Shown here: in pieces, positions 1 to 5,855 of the stretch | How positions within the stretch are numbered: position 1 is the stretch's first letter | Layout: every line of letters starts with the position of its first letter | Assembly: GCA_945861295.1 (NCBI GenBank) | Contig: CAMAUF010000067.1 | Span: forward strand, 1-8,800 | Source of the DNA: a bacterium | GTDB lineage: Bacteria > Chloroflexota > Dehalococcoidia > Tepidiformales > Tepidiformaceae | DNA length: 8,800 bases | Reading direction: 5' to 3' | Position numbers and translations under genes: made by a program | Notes under the pieces: generated by a model | What the model saw: the letters and a program-made list of their open reading frames with translations, nothing else | Told to the model about the DNA's origin: nothing | Databases searched by the model: none

Positions 1-643
1 TCCGTTCAAGCCCGCCGGCCGGAGACGGCCGCCAAACCGTCGCGATCACGCGACCCCAGCGGTCGCCGCTCGGACAGCTGAGGGTGGCGGCCCCGGTCGC
101 TGTGTCCAGCCAATTCAGGAGGCAGCCGCCAAAACTGGCTTCGGGCGAAGGCCTGCCGCAGATCTCAAGGCTGAGACGGGAGTCCGAGGCGGCTGGCGCC
201 GTCGGGAACAGTTCGCCGTCCAACAGCTCCGTCGGCACGGTTACGGCGACCGCGCTGACCCCGCCGGCGATCACGGGCGAGAGCGACGCGGTGGCCCGGC
301 CCACAGCGGAACGGACGAGCGCGCCGCCCTCTCGAGCTTCAAGCGTGAAGGAGGCGAGGTCCGAAGTCCCGGGGCCGCCTGCGACAATCACCAGCGGGGC
401 TTTGCCAAACGGCGGGGTCGGGCTCGCGGCGGTCCGCAGGTTCTCGATGCGGAGGCAGGCCGGGCTCGACGGGACTTGAAGGTCGAGCCCCTTGCCGCCA
501 GCCAGAGACGCCGCCACCGCGCGCACGCGCACTGGAGGGGACAACTGGGCGTTGCCATCGAAGGACGAAGCGAACAGCGCGCCAGCCAGCGCACCGAGCC
601 CGGCAAGCCCAGGTAACCATCGAATCCAGTCAACGCGCCCCAT
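1..643 (-). CDS. Predicted exported protein of unknown function, C-terminus beyond the window
   Basis: The frame is open from an ATG at 643 to the left edge (214 codons visible, no stop). No other start codon lies between this ATG and the upstream in-frame TAA, so the start is firm, although no clear Shine-Dalgarno precedes it. The N-terminus looks like a signal peptide or anchor: a short charged start (MGRVDWIR) and a hydrophobic stretch at about residues 9-28 rich in Leu, Gly and Ala. No lipobox cysteine is near, so a lipoprotein is unlikely. The rest is rich in Ala, Gly, Pro, Ser and Thr, with four cysteines (63, 162, 174, 190) that could form disulfides outside the membrane, and segments that suggest beta structure. 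I recognise no domain. It follows purD on the same strand after 66 bases and may be cotranscribed. Export is inferred from the N-terminus; function is unknown. Confidence 0.7.
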   Translation of the reverse strand, partial: MGRVDWIRWLPGLAGLGALAGALFASSFDGNAQLSPPVRVRAVAASLAGGKGLDLQVPSSPACLRIENLRTAASPTPPFGKAPLVIVAGGPGTSDLASFTLEAREGGALVRSAVGRATASLSPVIAGGVSAVAVTVPTELLDGELFPTAPAASDSRLSLEICGRPSPEASFGGCLLNWLDTATGAATLSCPSGDRWGRVIATVWRPSPAGGLER

Positions 644-709
644 ACCGGTGGACGCTACGCATTGTCGCCGCTGCTGACAAGCCGCTGTCCGTTACGCCGA
701 GGTGGAGTC
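644..709 (-). other. Short gap between purD and the exported-protein gene
   Basis: These 66 bases separate the purD stop from the next start on the same strand. They contain a direct repeat of CAGCGG and a possible four-base-pair hairpin (GACA/TGTC), both too weak to call a terminator, and there is no T run. I see no convincing promoter. The simplest reading is an intra-operon spacer, but a separate promoter for the downstream gene cannot be excluded. Confidence 0.35.
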
Positions 710-1975
710 TCAGATGGCGGCCGCGATGTCCTTGCGATACTGCATATCCGCGAACGTGATCCGCGTCGCGTTGTCATAGGCTCTAGCCCGGGCTTCGGCG
801 ACCGTCCGGCCGGTGGCAGTGACGGTCAGCACGCGCCCACCGCTCGTGATGAGGCCGCGCGCGGCCTGTTTCGTACCAGCCTGGAAGACCTGCACGTCCG
901 GGTCGACCGTGTCGAGGCCGCGGATGACATAGCCGACCTTGTACGTCGCCGGATAGCCGCCGCTGGCGAGCACGACGGAGACGGCGGAGCGATCCGACCA
1001 GCGAACAGTCACGTCCGCGAGCTTGCCCTGGGCGGCGGCGCGGCAGATGGCAAACAGGTCCGACTCGAGTCGGACCATCAGCGATTGCGTCTCCGGATCG
1101 CCCATCCGCGCGTTGAACTCGATAACCCGGAGGCCGCCGGGCGTGACCATGAGGCCCGGGAAGAGCGTGCCGTTGAAGGCGTGACCTTCGGCGGCCATGC
1201 CGGCCATGACCGGGGCGACGACCTGGCGCTCGACTGCGGTGGAAAGGGCGGTGTCGATGGCGGCGCTCGGCGAATACGAACCCATGCCCCCGGTATTGAG
1301 GCCGGTGTCGCCATCCCCGGTGCGCTTGTAGTCCGTGGCGTATGGGAACATCAGAGCGGTCTTGCCATCGCAAAAGGCGTGGGCGCTCGCTTCCCAGCCC
1401 GTGAGACGCTCTTCGATGACGACAGTATCGCCGGCGCTACCAAAGTCGCGCCGCACCATCGCGATGTCGAGCGCGTTCAGGGCCTCGGCACGGTCGTTGC
1501 AGACCATGGCGCCCTTGCCGGCCGCGAGCCCGTCGGCCTTGACCACGAGCGGGCCATCGGGCATTGACTCCACATAACCGCACGCGGCGCGGTAATCGGT
1601 GAAGGTCTCGAAGGGCGCCGTCGGGATGCCATGCCGGACCATGAACGCTTTCGCCCACGACTTGCTGGATTCGAGCCGGGCGGCGGCCGCCGTCGGCCCA
1701 TAACAGAGGACCCCGGCTTCCGTGAGACGGTCGACGAGGCCCAGCGGCTGCGGGTCGTCGGTGGTCGCGAGGTAGAAGTCGATGCGGAGATCTCTCGCAG
1801 CCTTGACCAGGCCCTCGATGTCTTTGGCTTGGATCGCGAGGTTTGTCCCGAACGCGCTCGTGCCTCCGTTGCCGGGCGCGATGAAAATCTCGCCGACGAG
1901 CGGGCTCTGGCGCAGCTTCCACGCGACGGCGTGTTCGCGGGCACCGGAGCCAACGAGTAGGACGCGGTCAGGCAT
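710..1975 (-). CDS. purD: Phosphoribosylamine-glycine ligase (GAR synthetase)
   Basis: PurD joins phosphoribosylamine and glycine with ATP to give glycinamide ribonucleotide, the second step of de novo purine synthesis, in the cytosol. The 421-residue length is normal. In order: the N-terminal substrate domain with VLLVGSGAREHA (residues 5-16) and APGNGGT (33-39); the ATP-grasp entry YGPTAAAARLESSK (92-105); the ATP-binding VVKADGLAAGKG (144-155); DGDTGLNTGGMGSYSP (221-236); and the metal-binding RVIEFNARMGDPETQ (283-297). The C-terminal domain has GGYP (339-342) and AGTK (366-369). The loop that usually reads VVGPE before the PL..G motif is ATTDDPQPLG here (70-79), and the usual GPNTGGMG is GLNTGGMG. 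The ATG directly follows the TGA of the small Cys-rich gene with no gap and has no good ribosome site, so translation is probably coupled. guaA lies further upstream in the same cluster. Confidence 0.96.
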   Translation of the reverse strand: MPDRVLLVGSGAREHAVAWKLRQSPLVGEIFIAPGNGGTSAFGTNLAIQAKDIEGLVKAARDLRIDFYLATTDDPQPLGLVDRLTEAGVLCYGPTAAAARLESSKSWAKAFMVRHGIPTAPFETFTDYRAACGYVESMPDGPLVVKADGLAAGKGAMVCNDRAEALNALDIAMVRRDFGSAGDTVVIEERLTGWEASAHAFCDGKTALMFPYATDYKRTGDGDTGLNTGGMGSYSPSAAIDTALSTAVERQVVAPVMAGMAAEGHAFNGTLFPGLMVTPGGLRVIEFNARMGDPETQSLMVRLESDLFAICRAAAQGKLADVTVRWSDRSAVSVVLASGGYPATYKVGYVIRGLDTVDPDVQVFQAGTKQAARGLITSGGRVLTVTATGRTVAEARARAYDNATRITFADMQYRKDIAAAI

Positions 1976-2320
1976 TCAGACGGTGACCCACGATGGTGAC
2001 GCGAGCACGTATCCGCTTAGGCCCCCGGACCCAGCACGCGCGAGGGCACCGCAGCACCCGCCACAGAGCGTCCCGCTCAGGTACGTTCCCTGGATTTCGA
2101 CCGTTGCAGGGCCAACTAACTGCTGCTCGTCGCAGAACAGGCAAGCATCCTTGAGCTTGGAGCATTTCTCGCACCACGCAGCCGACGCCGTCGAGATGTC
2201 GTCTGGTTCCATTTTCTTCCCTGGGATGATCGTTTGTACCCGCGGTGGCTCGGGGGCGAACGCGTGGGAGCCGGGTTTGCATGGGAACCGCTCGTCGAGA
2301 GCAGCTTGGATCGCGTTCAT
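1976..2320 (-). CDS. Small Cys-rich zinc-ribbon-like protein
   Basis: A 114-residue soluble protein with seven clustered cysteines after one at residue 14: CEKC (50-53), CLFC (60-63) and CGGCC (86-90). Two CxxC pairs six residues apart plus a third CxxCC suggest a zinc-binding fold, either a ribbon or two knuckles. There is no signal peptide or membrane segment. I do not recognise the family and assign no reaction. Its TGA abuts the purD ATG and it starts 53 bases after guaA, so it is nested between two purine genes. The ATG at 2320 is used because residues 1-36 read as plausible protein and include C14 and H19, but only a weak GGGG precedes it. The internal ATG at 2212 (residue 37) has a better ribosome site and would give 78 residues that keep all clustered cysteines. 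The gene is likely real because the frame, spacing and Cys pattern agree. Confidence 0.7.
   Translation of the reverse strand: MNAIQAALDERFPCKPGSHAFAPEPPRVQTIIPGKKMEPDDISTASAAWCEKCSKLKDACLFCDEQQLVGPATVEIQGTYLSGTLCGGCCGALARAGSGGLSGYVLASPSWVTV
2216..2222 (-). promoter_or_regulatory. Candidate internal ribosome binding site in the Cys-rich gene
   Basis: On the minus strand AGGGAAG precedes the ATG at 2212, with the AGGGA core five bases upstream. This is a better Shine-Dalgarno match than the one before the ATG at 2320, so the true start could be residue 37 of the longer call, or both starts could be used. Confidence 0.35.
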
Positions 2321-2373
2321 CTGACAGCCCCAGTTCTACTTAACCACATCCTAGCGCAGCTTATCAGTTCGGA
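2321..2373 (-). promoter_or_regulatory. guaA to Cys-rich gene spacer with weak -10 candidate
   Basis: This 53-base spacer is less GC-rich than its surroundings. On the minus strand TAGGAT (2348-2353) matches a sigma-70 -10 at four of six bases, but no good -35 lies 16-18 bases upstream. It may be a weak internal promoter for the Cys-rich gene and purD, or only an operon spacer. I see no terminator hairpin followed by T residues. Confidence 0.2.
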
Positions 2374-3930
2374 TCACTCCCACTCGATCGTCCCGGGCGG
2401 CTTGCTGGTGATGTCATAGACGACGCGGTTGATGCCAGGGACCTCGTTCACGATCCGGTTCGACATCTTCGCCAGAAGGTCATGTGGCAAGCGCGCCCAG
2501 TCGGCGGTCATCGCGTCCTCCGCGACCACGGCGCGGATGGCGACGGCGTAGCCGTAGGTGCGGAAGTCGCCCATCACGCCGACGGTCTTCGTGTCCGTCA
2601 GCACGGCGAAGCTCTGCCAGAGTTCGCGGTACAGGCCAGCGGCGCGCACCTCCTCCATCACGATGAGGTCGGCCGCCCGGAGGATGTCGAGCTTTTCCGC
2701 CGTGACTTCACCGATGACGCGGATTGCGAGCCCAGGGCCAGGGAATGGATGCCGCCAGACGATTTCATCCGGGAGGCCGAGCGCCTCGCCCGCCCGTCGC
2801 ACCTCGTCCTTGAACAGCGCTCGCAGCGGTTCGACCAGGCCGAGTTTCATATCCGCCGGAAGTCCGCCGACGTTGTGGTGCGTCTTGATCTTCGCGGAAC
2901 CGGCGCCGGTCGAGGCGCTCTCGATCACGTCCGGGTAGACAGTGCCCTGGCAGAGGAAGCGGGCGTCCTCAATCTTGCGGGCTTCGCGCTCGAACACGCG
3001 CACGAAGGTGTTGCCGATGCGGACGCGCTTGGTTTCGGGGTTGGTAACTTCAACCAAGGCCGCAAGGAACTCTTCGCGGGCATCGACGTGGATGAGCTTC
3101 ATCCGCATATTCCGGTCGAAGGTGTCGAGCACCTCTTCGACTTCGCCGGCTCGCAGCAGGCCGTTGTCGACGAAGATGCAGGTGAGCTGGTCGCCGATGG
3201 CGCGATGGACAAGCACGGCGGCGACGCTGCTGTCGACGCCGCCCGAAAGGCCGCAGATGACGCGCCCGGCGCCGACTTGGGTGCGGATCGCGGCGATGCT
3301 TTCCTCGACGAAGTTGCCGGGTGTCCACGTGCCGGGGCAGCCGCAGATTTCGCGGACGAAGTTTCGCAGGAGGTCGGGGCCGCGCGGCGTGTGTACCACC
3401 TCGGGGTGGAACTGGAGCCCGTAATACTTCCGTTGTGCGTCCGCCATCACCGCGACCGGCGAGTTTTCCGACGATGCGACCGGCGCGAAGCCGGGAGGGA
3501 GCGAGGCCACTCGGTCGCCGTGGCTCATCCAGACATCGAGCTGATCCGGCAGGCCGTCGAACAAGGGCGTCTCGCGGTCGCGCTGGATGACGGCCGGGCC
3601 GTACTCCTTGGCTGTGCCGGGGATGACGCTGCCGCCGAGTTGGTGGGCCAACAATTGCATGCCGTAGCAGATGCCGAGCACCGGGACGCCGCTTGCGAAG
3701 ACCCAGGCGGGCGCCTGCGGCGCGCCATCGTCGTAGACGCTGTTGGGGCCGCCGGAAAGGATGACTCCTCGGAGGTCGATGCCCTTCACGCGCTCCCATG
3801 TGGCGTCGAACGGGAGCACTTCGCAGAACGTGTCTTGTTCGCGGACGCGCCGTGCGATCAGCTGGCTGTATTGGGCGCCGAAGTCGAGCACGACGATGGT
3901 TTCGTGGCGGGTGGGCACGGCATCGATCAT
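2374..3930 (-). CDS. guaA: GMP synthase (glutamine-hydrolysing)
   Basis: GuaA converts XMP to GMP using ATP and glutamine-derived ammonia, the last step of guanine nucleotide synthesis. The 518 residues match the usual bacterial two-domain form. The class I amidotransferase domain has ILSGGPNSVYD (57-67), the nucleophile C88 in GICYGMQ, and H175/E177 in FHPE. The ATP-pyrophosphatase domain starts after residue 200, with the PP-loop LSGGVDSS (228-235) and FVDNGLLR (253-260). The C-terminal dimerisation domain has RHPFPGPGLAIR (393-404) and ends in the typical TSKPPGTIEWE. All key residues are present. The frame is open further upstream to 4326, but the ATG at 3930 gives the normal N-terminus just before VVLDFGAQYSQLIARR and has GGTGGG six bases upstream. 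It lies 40 bases after the broken hydrolase gene and 53 bases before the small Cys-rich gene, all on the same strand. Confidence 0.97.
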   Translation of the reverse strand: MIDAVPTRHETIVVLDFGAQYSQLIARRVREQDTFCEVLPFDATWERVKGIDLRGVILSGGPNSVYDDGAPQAPAWVFASGVPVLGICYGMQLLAHQLGGSVIPGTAKEYGPAVIQRDRETPLFDGLPDQLDVWMSHGDRVASLPPGFAPVASSENSPVAVMADAQRKYYGLQFHPEVVHTPRGPDLLRNFVREICGCPGTWTPGNFVEESIAAIRTQVGAGRVICGLSGGVDSSVAAVLVHRAIGDQLTCIFVDNGLLRAGEVEEVLDTFDRNMRMKLIHVDAREEFLAALVEVTNPETKRVRIGNTFVRVFEREARKIEDARFLCQGTVYPDVIESASTGAGSAKIKTHHNVGGLPADMKLGLVEPLRALFKDEVRRAGEALGLPDEIVWRHPFPGPGLAIRVIGEVTAEKLDILRAADLIVMEEVRAAGLYRELWQSFAVLTDTKTVGVMGDFRTYGYAVAIRAVVAEDAMTADWARLPHDLLAKMSNRIVNEVPGINRVVYDITSKPPGTIEWE

Positions 3931-3970
3931 AGGCGTCCCACCGTAAAGCGGCGCGGGCCGCCCGGCAACG
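3931..3970 (-). promoter_or_regulatory. guaA leader with ribosome binding site
   Basis: These 40 bases separate the hydrolase stop from the guaA ATG. GGTGGG (3937-3942) lies six bases before the ATG and is the likely ribosome site. A short GC-rich palindrome (CGGGCGGCCCG) precedes it, but no T run follows, so it is not a convincing terminator. No clear promoter hexamers are visible, and readthrough from the upstream genes is plausible. Confidence 0.4.
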
Positions 3971-4770
3971 TCAGGGGGCGGCAAGCGTCTTCGAGGCCCA
4001 TTGCTGGACGCTCCCCTTGGTGCGCCAGCATATGGCGGTATGCGGCATCGGTCTGTTCGAATCGGGCGTCCAGAGTTCCACGGAGACGTTGCTATGCCGC
4101 CACAAGGCGCCATACGCGTTGCTTGGAAGGAGTTCGTCGGTCTCTCCGGGGCAGAGAACGACCTGGGTAGGTGTCTTCCAAGCGGCGGCCGATCCTTCCA
4201 GGCCGAGCGAGCCGATGAGGCCCTCCAAGTGCCACTTCGAATCGTCGTCTTCCTTGGTCCAAGGCGAACCGTCGTCGGCTTGCGTGGCGTCTCCCCAGGG
4301 GTTCGCACCCCGCAGTTCGGCTTCAAGACCCCAAGGCGGCGCGATGAAGGACGCGCCGGCGACGTTCATCGGTTGGAATTGGAGCAGCCATCGGCTGACT
4401 ATCAGGCCCCCTGGCTGTGGCCGACGCATAGCACGGTGCGCCCGGTCAGACTTTGAATCTGCCGGTCGAGATGCTGGACGTACCGATCCAAGGTTGGCCA
4501 TTGAACCGTGTGCTGCGGCTGGTATGGACTCACGCCGTCGTCCGCGTAGGTGAACTCCCAGACGTCGACGCCGGACGCCAGCAGGCCCTCCGCGAGTTCA
4601 CGAAGTGGCGGACGCGTGGACGTAGTACCTAACCCATTGACGAAGGCTACGACAGACTGGCGGCCATCGGTCAGACTGCGAAGCAGCGAGCCGGAGCCTT
4701 TGCTTCGCGGCGGTGACTGGGCGTCCTTCACGAATTGCCGCAGCGTCGAAAGGCTGCCCGAATCTGCCAT
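3971..4770 (-). pseudogene. Alpha/beta-hydrolase (serine esterase/lipase-like), broken by a one-base frameshift
   Basis: Two minus-strand frames join into one alpha/beta-hydrolase. The first part (4402-4770, 122 codons) starts at an ATG with GGGAG nine bases upstream. It carries FVNGLGTT near residues 43-50, a likely oxyanion-hole region, then LCVGHSQGA and a stop. The next frame continues at once with GLIVSRWLLQ, the helix expected after the nucleophile elbow, and runs to a stop at 3971. Adding one base to the C5 tract at 4407-4411 (G on the coding strand) restores GHSQGGLIV and a 266-residue protein. The triad would be S119, D212 in PGETDELLP and H244 in MPHTAI. There is no signal peptide, so the enzyme would be cytosolic. 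The substrate is unknown. It is either a recent pseudogene or intact with a base missing from the sequence; the full triad and absence of other damage favour the latter or a very recent loss. It follows the 157-residue gene by 22 bases. Confidence 0.8.
4407..4411 (-). other. Homopolymer at the hydrolase frameshift site
   Basis: A run of five C (five G on the coding strand) sits exactly where the reading frame must change, right after the GHSQ codons. Six bases would restore GHSQGG. Homopolymer length is a common sequencing error and also a natural hotspot for slippage. The surrounding codons do not form a canonical X-XXY-YYZ slippery heptamer, so programmed frameshifting is less likely. Confidence 0.7.
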
Positions 4771-4779
4771 GCCCGCAAG

Positions 4780-4784
4780 CTCCC
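4780..4784 (-). promoter_or_regulatory. Ribosome binding site of the hydrolase gene
   Basis: GGGAG on the minus strand, nine bases before the ATG at 4770, supports that start over the longer in-frame extension up to 4980, which overlaps the upstream gene and reads as low-quality Arg/Ser-rich protein. Confidence 0.45.
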
Positions 4785-4792
4785 AAACGAAT

Positions 4793-5266
4793 TTAGGGGG
4801 TTCCGAGGCTCGTGGCTCGCGAGAGTTGTGGCTGGCCGAACCCGATGCCGTCCCGGTTTCGCTCACGACGCCACGCCTTCTCGATAATCTCGATGTCAGC
4901 TTCGCGATGGCGTGCTTCTGGGCCGTCTGGGTTCCCAGCGAACAGATGCACGGACGGTTCGACGTTCGCGTCACAATCACAATGGACGACCGGGATCCCG
5001 GCCACCGTCAGAACGGCCTGGAAGCCCGCGTCCACATCGCCCACCGGAACCTCCAAATCCGCCACCGAGCGCGTCATCACCGCCGAACACCGCGCGCACG
5101 TTAGACCGCTCCACATTCGGGAAGCGCGACTGACCAGCGTTTGCCGAAGGTCGTCTATCTGGTGTACGAAAACTGGAACTCGAACCGCGTCAGCGACCTG
5201 TGACTCGCCCAAGGGAACCTCCTCGCCGTCCGCCAGCCCCCGCAGTGACTCAGGCAACCGCAGCAT
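4793..5266 (-). CDS. Hypothetical protein with CxxC and CxC cysteine pairs
   Basis: A 157-residue protein I do not recognise. Residues 1-50 are acidic to neutral and look helical. Then come TCARC (C57, C60), a mixed beta-like stretch with DLEVPVGDVDAGFQAVLTVAG (residues 70-90), VVHCDCDA (C96, C98) and a charged helical segment near 115-137. The four cysteines plus H95 could bind a metal such as zinc, which is inference. There is no signal peptide or membrane segment. Codons in this frame favour G or C at the third base and the opposite-strand frame is Arg/Ser-rich, so the minus-strand reading is preferred. The ATG at 5266 has no clear Shine-Dalgarno, and a possible promoter lies so close that the message could be nearly leaderless. 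It ends 22 bases before the hydrolase gene on the same strand, so the two probably form a pair. The call is moderately sure as a gene and unknown in function. Confidence 0.6.
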   Translation of the reverse strand: MLRLPESLRGLADGEEVPLGESQVADAVRVPVFVHQIDDLRQTLVSRASRMWSGLTCARCSAVMTRSVADLEVPVGDVDAGFQAVLTVAGIPVVHCDCDANVEPSVHLFAGNPDGPEARHREADIEIIEKAWRRERNRDGIGFGQPQLSRATSLGTP

Positions 5267-5384
5267 CTTTGGATCATCATAGCAGGGCTGTCAACATTGG
5301 GCCGCTCGTTCCGGCTTGGTCAGCCGCATGGCCCGTCACGCGTCATGCGCTGATACTACGGATGAACACCCTTCGGAGCCTCCC
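5267..5384. promoter_or_regulatory. Divergent promoter region between the two clusters
   Basis: These 118 bases lie between head-to-head starts (minus at 5266, plus at 5385) and should hold promoters for both clusters. On the minus strand TGCTATGAT is an extended -10 (TATGAT at 5276-5281), which would put the transcript start near 5269, about three bases before the ATG. A TTGACA (5289-5294) is only seven bases upstream of it, too close to be its -35. For the plus strand, GATACT near 5351-5358 is a weak -10 candidate without a good -35. I see no clear operator palindrome. Promoter positions are inference; the divergent layout is directly seen. Confidence 0.4.
5375..5378 (+). promoter_or_regulatory. 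Ribosome binding site of rpiB
   Basis: GGAG lies six bases before the ATG at 5385. It decides this start over an upstream in-frame start at 5316, whose added residues do not resemble the RpiB family. Confidence 0.65.
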
Positions 5385-5855
5385 ATGATCCTGGCCTTCG
5401 GCGCCGACCACGCCGGATTCGCGCTCAAGCAGTACCTCGTCGCCATCGCCCGTGCGGGCGGACACGAGGTGCTCGACCTCGGCCCCTGCAACGGCGACCG
5501 CGTCGACTATCCCGATTTCGGAGAGGCGGTCGGCCGCGCCGTGGCCGAGGGCCGCGCCGAGCGAGGGGTCGTGGTGTGCAGCAACGGCGTTGGCATCAGC
5601 ATCGCCGCCAACAAGGTGCCGGGCGTCCGCTGCGCACTCTGCCACACGTCGTGGGGCGCCGCCCGCGCCCGCGAGCACGTCGATGCGAACGTGCTCGCCC
5701 TCGGCGCCCTGGAACTCGGCGTCGCCATCGCCGAAGAGATCTTTCGCGCGTTTGTTTCGACCGAGTGGGACGGCGCGGGCCGTCACGGGGTCCGGGTCGC
5801 GAAGTTGATGGACGTCGAGCGGCGCGGGATTGGCGCCGGGGCGGCCGGCGGATGA
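5385..5855 (+). CDS. rpiB: Ribose-5-phosphate isomerase B family protein (LacAB/RpiB)
   Basis: RpiB interconverts ribose 5-phosphate and ribulose 5-phosphate in the non-oxidative pentose phosphate pathway, in the cytosol. The 156-residue length is typical. The family signature is clear: FGADHAGFALK (residues 5-15, with D8 and H9), RVDYPDFGEAVG (39-50), the catalytic-loop cysteine C65 followed by NGVGISIAANKVPG (67-80), H98 in REHVDANVLALG, and R133, H134 and R137 in GRHGVRV, the expected phosphate-binding region. In E. coli RpiB the loop after the catalytic Cys reads GTGVG; here it is SNGVG, so two loop residues differ. A relative acting on another sugar phosphate is therefore possible. The TGA overlaps the pgk ATG by four bases (ATGA), which points to translational coupling. 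It is the first gene of the plus-strand operon, just after the divergent promoter region. Confidence 0.9.
   Translation: MILAFGADHAGFALKQYLVAIARAGGHEVLDLGPCNGDRVDYPDFGEAVGRAVAEGRAERGVVVCSNGVGISIAANKVPGVRCALCHTSWGAARAREHVDANVLALGALELGVAIAEEIFRAFVSTEWDGAGRHGVRVAKLMDVERRGIGAGAAGG

Noticed and set aside
84..479. A 131-codon open frame on the plus strand near the left edge
   Set aside because: It overlaps the exported-protein frame on the other strand, which has a credible signal peptide and continues to the edge. The plus frame is Ala/Ser/Arg-rich with no motif.
662..1567. A 301-codon open frame on the plus strand opposite purD
   Set aside because: Antisense shadow of a clear PurD, with biased composition and no recognisable motif.
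3943..3970. GC-rich palindrome before guaA as a terminator
   Set aside because: The stem is only about four to five base pairs and no T run follows, so it does not meet the intrinsic terminator pattern.
2482..4170. A 562-codon open frame on the plus strand opposite guaA
   Set aside because: It is exactly antisense to a clear GuaA, is very rich in Asp, Arg, Ala, Gly and Val, and has no family motif. Long antisense frames are expected in high-GC coding DNA.
4402..4420. Programmed -1 frameshift in the hydrolase gene
   Set aside because: The codons at the shift (CAG GGG GCC) do not form a canonical slippery heptamer and I see no obvious downstream stimulator. A missing base or recent mutation is simpler.
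4812..5282. A 156-codon open frame on the plus strand opposite the 157-residue gene
   Set aside because: It is Arg/Ser-rich, typical of a shadow. The minus frame has better third-base use and fits operon spacing with the hydrolase.
5267..5294. TTGACA with TATGAT as a standard sigma-70 promoter
   Set aside because: The spacing is seven bases rather than 16-18, so the two hexamers cannot act together as a normal -35/-10 pair.
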